Shown piece by piece: positions 59,714 through 64,000 of a DNA stretch of 64,000 nt. Source of the DNA: QNZT01 sp964651755 (GTDB lineage Bacteria; Campylobacterota; Campylobacteria; Campylobacterales; QNZT01); contig CAZYZD010000001.1 of NCBI GenBank assembly GCA_964651755.1, positions 4,874 to 68,873 of the forward strand, read 5' to 3'. The notes beneath the pieces were generated by a model, which was given only the letters and a program-made list of their open reading frames with translations, ran no database searches and was not told where the DNA came from. Every line of letters starts with the position of its first letter. Positions within the stretch are counted from its first letter, which is position 1. The translations under genes and the position numbers were made by a program.

Positions 59714-61666
59714 ATGCAAAAAAAATTTTTAACACTCTCTGTTATTGCAGCAGGATTGGTTCTATTTGCCGGTTGTGGAGGCGGTGGAAACAGTGATGAT
59801 TTAACAAATAATACCACCAAAACACTTTATAAACTTTCACCTCAAACTGGAACACAGAACTACCTTTTTTATGGAGAAACAAATCCTGAAAGCCTGGGTA
59901 GTTTAAATAATGTTCGCGTCATAGACTCTGCAAATCCAGGCAAAGTACTCATTGAAAACAATAACACAAGTGATGTACGCTCCCCTGTAGTAACAACACA
60001 TCTGGAATACAATACAACAAATAATACATACAGCAACTTTTTTGTTGATACTTTAGGATATGTATCAAACGGCACTGCCTATGTTGTCAATATGAAAAAA
60101 GGAGAAAATGCTCCTGTTCAAATACAAAACAGCAGTGCAGTTCATCTTTCAAATCCAAGTTACACAGAAATCAATTATCTTGGAATGCATCAGTATTTAA
60201 TCGCACATGATGACGATGCAAATCAAACTGTTTTAATTACACCAGATATGGCTGCAAATAATGCACCGATTATCTTTGGAGACAAAGAACTGTTGAGCCT
60301 TACTTACGCTGCTTATGGTGACGCACCAAATGGTTATTTAGTCTATGACAATACAGCTAAAGAAGTACAAAAATGTACCCAAGATATGACATCATGTACT
60401 AAAATAGATTTTGGTGTAAATGTTGGCAGCAGAGATTTTGAAGATGATCTTGCAGGTACAACATACAGTATATTTATTATAGATGATACATTTTACAGAC
60501 TTGACAAAGCGAATAACAATATAGAAAAAGTTGACTTTAATCAAACAACAATAGATCGTACTTATATTCAAGGAACAGATCTTTATGTGGTTGGTGATGA
60601 CCACAATATTTACCGTATAAATATGCTTACAAAAGCGATAAACAAAGTTACTCCGGAAGCAGATGACAGAATAGAAAGAATTCGTGCCTGGACAGATAAT
60701 TATATTATTTATGGTAGTGACACACTCTTTCTGGCAGCAAAAAAGGACGGTACATCCAAAGAGCCGGTTAAACTTGCAGAAACCACCAAAACTTCCGGTT
60801 ACAAATATGTCAAAGAGTATGGTATCGGTAATGAGTTTTTACTTCAACTATATAGTATAGATACAAAAACAAATGATACCCGCTATAAAGCATGTATCTT
60901 TAACGATGGTAACATCAGTTGCAAAAATGATGCATTTTGGGTTGGAGTAGCACTCAAAAAAGAAGGAAAATTAGATTTAAAATCAAGTATCAACTATGAG
61001 CCATATGCATATATTCGTGTAGATGATACAGATAATTTTGGAGGAGGTACTCTCAAAGCAATTGATCCCGCGCATCCTCTTGATGATGGTATAGCTATGG
61101 GAAAAGCACCAAATTACAATTTCCAAACATTTTTGACAAACTCTTCCTCCCGCTATCTTAATGCAATTGTAGATGATAATGGAGGAGTTGTTTTTTATGC
61201 CAAGAACGATACAAATTTTCATGTTGATGCTTTCTATATGAACCTTCTTCAAGAAAATTCATTGATACAACTTACCAACACTGATCCATTTCCAGGAGTC
61301 AACACTGGTCGTGATCATTGTCATGGACGACACTGTATGATCTGTCACAACTTTGCAGGAGGAAAAATATATACTGAAATCAACAGTACAAAATCTGCAT
61401 ACGGATATAGAGTAAGACTTGATTTTGAAGATGGCAGACAATTATTGGCAGATATTGCCAAAGGTAAAGGTGAAAATTTCAGTTTGCCACTTAAAGATTT
61501 AACTGGAAATTTCAATCCGGTCGTAATAGACCAAAACGGCACAATTGTAAATGAAAGTGACGGATACTATCATGAAGGGGTAGAATATGCCAACTGTAAC
61601 TATTGTCATGCAAGATATGGCAAGATGAAATATGGTGCTCCAGGTGTTATCGGCGCAAAACAGTAA
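59714..61666 (+). CDS. lipoprotein with two CxxCH haem motifs, probable beta-propeller body
   Basis: A 650-residue lipoprotein (lipobox VLFAGC, Cys21, then GGGG). The central 450 residues are beta-rich with repeats of the kind seen in TolB/propeller proteins (TTIDRTYIQGTDLYVVGDDHNIYRI and similar). Near the C-terminus are CHGRHCMICH (haem site 541-545, and an extra CHGRHC) and CNYCH (628-632), so it should carry one or two haems c. I chose the ATG at 59714 with AAGGAGG seven bases upstream. It is the first gene of an operon with the TlpA-like, DUF4266 and DUF3570 genes. The function is unknown; electron transfer at the outer membrane is inferred. Confidence 0.8.
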   Translation: MQKKFLTLSVIAAGLVLFAGCGGGGNSDDLTNNTTKTLYKLSPQTGTQNYLFYGETNPESLGSLNNVRVIDSANPGKVLIENNNTSDVRSPVVTTHLEYNTTNNTYSNFFVDTLGYVSNGTAYVVNMKKGENAPVQIQNSSAVHLSNPSYTEINYLGMHQYLIAHDDDANQTVLITPDMAANNAPIIFGDKELLSLTYAAYGDAPNGYLVYDNTAKEVQKCTQDMTSCTKIDFGVNVGSRDFEDDLAGTTYSIFIIDDTFYRLDKANNNIEKVDFNQTTIDRTYIQGTDLYVVGDDHNIYRINMLTKAINKVTPEADDRIERIRAWTDNYIIYGSDTLFLAAKKDGTSKEPVKLAETTKTSGYKYVKEYGIGNEFLLQLYSIDTKTNDTRYKACIFNDGNISCKNDAFWVGVALKKEGKLDLKSSINYEPYAYIRVDDTDNFGGGTLKAIDPAHPLDDGIAMGKAPNYNFQTFLTNSSSRYLNAIVDDNGGVVFYAKNDTNFHVDAFYMNLLQENSLIQLTNTDPFPGVNTGRDHCHGRHCMICHNFAGGKIYTEINSTKSAYGYRVRLDFEDGRQLLADIAKGKGENFSLPLKDLTGNFNPVVIDQNGTIVNESDGYYHEGVEYANCNYCHARYGKMKYGAPGVIGAKQ

Positions 61667-61675
61667 AGGAAACTT

Positions 61676-62143
61676 ATGATACGTATCGTATATATGTTAT
61701 TAACAGGAGCGATTCTTCTTTTTGGTTATCAAAAAGGGGATTCGCTCTCCATGGAAATGAATCAAAAACTTGGGATTGAAAAAGAGAAGATTTATGTAAT
61801 CGATTTTTTTGCTTCATGGTGTGCTTCATGTAAACGGGAGATGCCTGATCTAAGCCGTTTTAGTGAATCGCAAATCACAAAAGATAAAGGTATAGAAGTT
61901 ATTGGTATTGATGTAGATCAAGATTCTCAAAAAGCAAAAACATTTCAATCAGAAATGCGAAAAGAGAATGCCCTTACCTTTCGTGTTATTAATGATCCAA
62001 AAGGTGAGATCATTAAACATTTTAACCCCATAGGTATGCCTGCTCTTTATGTTATAAAAGATGCTAAAGTATTAGAAGTGATTTTGGGAGCAAAAGACAA
62101 TATTGACAAAATTTTACAAAAAACAATAAAGGAACACCCATGA
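61676..62143 (+). CDS. TlpA/ResA-like thioredoxin
   Basis: A 155-residue membrane-anchored or exported thioredoxin-fold protein. It has an N-terminal hydrophobic segment (about residues 3-18), then the redox site FFASWCASCKREMPDL (Cys49 and Cys52), cis-Pro in IGMPALYVIKD, and no transmembrane C-terminus. TlpA-like reductases keep haem-site or metal-site cysteines reduced in the periplasm, which fits the haem lipoprotein upstream and the cysteine tail protein downstream. Its stop overlaps the next start (ATGA). Confidence 0.9.
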   Translation: MIRIVYMLLTGAILLFGYQKGDSLSMEMNQKLGIEKEKIYVIDFFASWCASCKREMPDLSRFSESQITKDKGIEVIGIDVDQDSQKAKTFQSEMRKENALTFRVINDPKGEIIKHFNPIGMPALYVIKDAKVLEVILGAKDNIDKILQKTIKEHP

Positions 62144-62364
62144 TCAAGATACTCTTTTTAAGTATAGTACTTGTCGGAATGCAAGGGTGCGGCTTTAAAA
62201 TCAAAAATGTAAAGGCATGGGAGAAAGGAACACTGGCAAAAGAGACAATGAAACCAGGGACAGGAAATGCATTATTTACCAAATTTCAAAAACATATCTT
62301 CTTTTCAAAAGAAGCAAGTAAAGGCGGTGGTGGAGTCGCAGGAGGAGGATGCGGATGCAATTAA
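62140..62364 (+). CDS. DUF4266 small lipoprotein with CGC tail
   Basis: A 74-residue lipoprotein (lipobox GMQGC, Cys17). The family pattern is complete: VKAWEKGTLAKETM, a central HIFFSKEASKGG and the terminal Gly-rich GGGVAGGGCGCN. The tail with two cysteines may bind metal or be modified. DUF4266 and DUF3570 genes nearly always occur together with a TlpA-like protein in proteobacteria; the joint function is not established. The end of this gene, GGAGGAGG, also serves as ribosome binding site for the next gene. Confidence 0.88.
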   Translation: MIKILFLSIVLVGMQGCGFKIKNVKAWEKGTLAKETMKPGTGNALFTKFQKHIFFSKEASKGGGGVAGGGCGCN

Positions 62365-63500
62365 AAATCTCAATCTTAACCTGTGCGCTGCTTGCTAGTA
62401 CTGCGATGATGGCAGAAGATTACATCAATATCCAGTTTATGGGATACGATGAGGAGAGTGGCAAAACAACTATCTACACACCGGCTATTGAAATCAATAA
62501 AGACTTTGGAGCCGATTATACATTTAATCTTTCCTTGACACATGATAGTGTCAGTGGAGCAAGTCCTACATTTTATGATGCTTTTAGTGGTGCTTCTGCA
62601 AAAATCCCGGAAGGTGTTATCTATAAAGAAGATATCACTTATGGAGATATTGATTATGAAGATAAACGAAAAGCAGTTGCTCTCTCCTTAACAAAGCGCT
62701 TTGCCTCCCGTGATGAGTTGACAATTGGTGCAAATTACTCAGATGAATATGATTACACTTCTAACGAAATTTCAGCTGAATATCTACATTACCTTGACAA
62801 TAGTAAAAACCGCGCTATCTCACTTGGTGCATCTTATCAAGATAACGATGTCAGTATCTACTGTGATCTTGGAACATCTGCTTGTGATACAAGCAGCGGT
62901 GCAAGTCAAAAAGTAAAAAACTTGAAGGTTTTCAGCACAGAAGTTGGTTTTACACAAATCATAGATCAAACATCACTTGTGAAAACTTCCCTTTTTTATA
63001 TTAATGAGGATGGATATTTGAGTAATCCCTATATGAGGGTAGTACGAGACTATAATATCTCACCGAAAATTACAGAAGAAGTAAAACCGGATAGTAGAAC
63101 TGCTTATGGAGCAACACTTCAATATATCAAAGCTCTTAATAAAAAGCTAAGTAGTATTTCGAGTTATCGATTTTACGATGACGACTGGGATATCACTTCT
63201 CATACTATAGAAGAAGAACTAAACTATGAGTGGTCTGAAAAACTGACAACAGGAGTGATGCTCAGATACTATACTCAAAGTAAAGCAAAGTTTTACAGTG
63301 GGAAAAAAGATTATTTTACTAATCAAAAATATGCTTCAAGTGATCGAAGAATGAGTGATTTTGATGCGATAAATCTTACTTTAGATGCTACTTATCATAT
63401 AAACCAAAAAATTTCATGCAACACGTCTATAAGCTATTATGAACAATTTGATATTTTTGAGGCTTACTATTATGGACTAGGAATAAAATATAAATTTTAA
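62355..63500 (+). CDS. DUF3570 outer-membrane protein
   Basis: A protein of about 381 residues with a signal peptide (to about residue 21, MMA) followed by a beta-barrel of many amphipathic strands ending in KYKF, a typical outer-membrane C-terminus. The DUF3570 N-terminus is clear (YINIQFMGYDEESGKTTIYTP, then SVSGASPTFYDAFSGASAK). I chose the ATG at 62355, which has GGAGGAGG six bases upstream; the ATG at 62349 touches that site. It overlaps DUF4266 by ten bases. Ends at a perfect terminator hairpin. Confidence 0.9.
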   Translation: MQLKISILTCALLASTAMMAEDYINIQFMGYDEESGKTTIYTPAIEINKDFGADYTFNLSLTHDSVSGASPTFYDAFSGASAKIPEGVIYKEDITYGDIDYEDKRKAVALSLTKRFASRDELTIGANYSDEYDYTSNEISAEYLHYLDNSKNRAISLGASYQDNDVSIYCDLGTSACDTSSGASQKVKNLKVFSTEVGFTQIIDQTSLVKTSLFYINEDGYLSNPYMRVVRDYNISPKITEEVKPDSRTAYGATLQYIKALNKKLSSISSYRFYDDDWDITSHTIEEELNYEWSEKLTTGVMLRYYTQSKAKFYSGKKDYFTNQKYASSDRRMSDFDAINLTLDATYHINQKISCNTSISYYEQFDIFEAYYYGLGIKYKF

Positions 63501-63525
63501 GAGGAGAAATAATCTCCTCTTTTTA
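63499..63525 (+). terminator. intrinsic terminator after DUF3570
   Basis: Nine-base perfect stem AAGAGGAGA / TCTCCTCTT with an AATAA loop, followed by a T-run, beginning at the DUF3570 stop. It closes the four-gene operon 59714-63500. Confidence 0.85.
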
Positions 63526-63611
63526 GTAAATAATATTTAAGAAAAAGAATTTATTCCAAAGGATAAAAATTATTAAGCAAAAATTAATATAAAGTTTGCC
63601 ATAATTGTATT

Positions 63612-63923
63612 ATGAAAAATTATATTTTAGGTTTTTTACTTAGTGTTTTCGTCTTTATTACTGTTCATGATTACATCATAGCAGTAGAAGATTATGATAC
63701 TCAAACTGAACTAATCATGGAAGCAAGCGGTCAGCTTGATTTTGAACAGATGTGTAAAATATCACAGATTCATGATTGTTTACATGAAATGTTAATCGCA
63801 GCTAACATAGAGGAAACCTTACACTTTAGCAAAACGATGATCAAAACACAAAAACCACTTTTTCATAACCATTTTTATATTGACTTTTTTCCAGGTAACC
63901 TTTACCGCCCTCCTATAGCATAA
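63612..63923 (+). CDS. small exported or membrane protein, unknown
   Basis: A 103-residue protein with an N-terminal hydrophobic segment (about residues 4-22) that could be a signal anchor. The mature part has two Cys (MCKISQIHDCLHEM), several His (HNHFYI) and ends in LYRPPIA. Small His-containing proteins with a YRPP ending often stand at the head of CzcABC/CusABC-type efflux operons, but the window ends 77 bases later, so this cannot be tested here. AT-rich upstream region of 110 bases probably holds its promoter. Confidence 0.65.
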   Translation: MKNYILGFLLSVFVFITVHDYIIAVEDYDTQTELIMEASGQLDFEQMCKISQIHDCLHEMLIAANIEETLHFSKTMIKTQKPLFHNHFYIDFFPGNLYRPPIA

Positions 63924-64000
63924 CAATCTTCCTGTTTTATTGCTTTTCCAACAGCTAATTAAAACAATTTATCCATAATTTAATTATCAAAATCAACTAT

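Noticed and set aside
1..64000. tRNA, rRNA, CRISPR arrays, insertion sequences or prophage genes
   Set aside because: I looked for T-loop motifs, regularly spaced repeats, transposase or integrase motifs and found none; intergenic spaces are all short.

Overview
The window is AT-rich DNA from a member of the Campylobacterota (epsilonproteobacteria), most like Sulfurimonas/Sulfurovum-type marine or vent bacteria. The grounds are a Sec-exported clade II nitrous oxide reductase with a C-terminal cytochrome c domain, the epsilonproteobacterial nos gene order, a UbiA-type prenyltransferase of the MqnP kind, a DUF1104 protein, Crp/Fnr-like control and very compact operons. Genus is inference. There are no tRNA, rRNA, CRISPR or insertion sequences that I can see. 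A run of 100 N (50514-50613) marks an assembly gap. No gene-free stretch exceeds 300 bases.

Layout. 1-6.1 kb: cofactor and housekeeping genes (queD-like, moaA), a two-gene energy-taxis receptor (PAS protein plus soluble chemoreceptor with a zinc-binding CZB domain), and a minus-strand operon (mqnP-like prenyltransferase, two unknown proteins, uracil-DNA glycosylase family protein). 6.2-28 kb: a surface or exopolysaccharide locus with phosphoglucomutase, deacetylase, two asparagine-synthetase-like amidotransferases (one lacking its catalytic cysteine), three GT4 glycosyltransferases, a FemAB-like acyltransferase, two methyltransferases, flippase, O-antigen ligase/polymerase, a Wzc-type tyrosine kinase and several unknown proteins. 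28-32.7 kb: small DNA-binding-like proteins, an orphan ZorA/ZorB-like (MotA/MotB-like) motor pair followed by a 47-codon gene joined by ATGA, a 53-codon cysteine protein and a NosL-like protein. 32.8-35 kb: di-haem cytochrome c peroxidase and tgt.

35-45.7 kb: the nitrous oxide respiration locus nosZ-B-D-G-C1-C2-H-F-L-Y-L2, closing with a second PAS taxis protein. A Crp/Fnr box centred 41.5 bases before the predicted nosZ start of transcription, and a strong terminator between nosZ and nosB, suggest anaerobic control with nosZ made in excess. 45.7-50.5 kb: a ferric-iron-type ABC importer with a lectin-like secreted protein, and an arsenate reductase with an unusual C-terminal extension.

50.7-64 kb: an accessory envelope region. 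It holds two histidine kinases, three OmpR-type regulators, two thrombospondin-3/beta-barrel outer membrane proteins, a DUF2202 ferritin-like protein, a DUF1104/EF-hand protein, small cytochromes, and a DUF3570/DUF4266/TlpA/di-haem lipoprotein operon. Promoters in this region share tandem half-sites spaced 11 bases apart (GTAATACTT-like in one group, GTTAA-like in another), which look like binding sites for the resident response regulators. This previously unnamed set of genes and sites is the most promising candidate for an undescribed stress or metal-response system.
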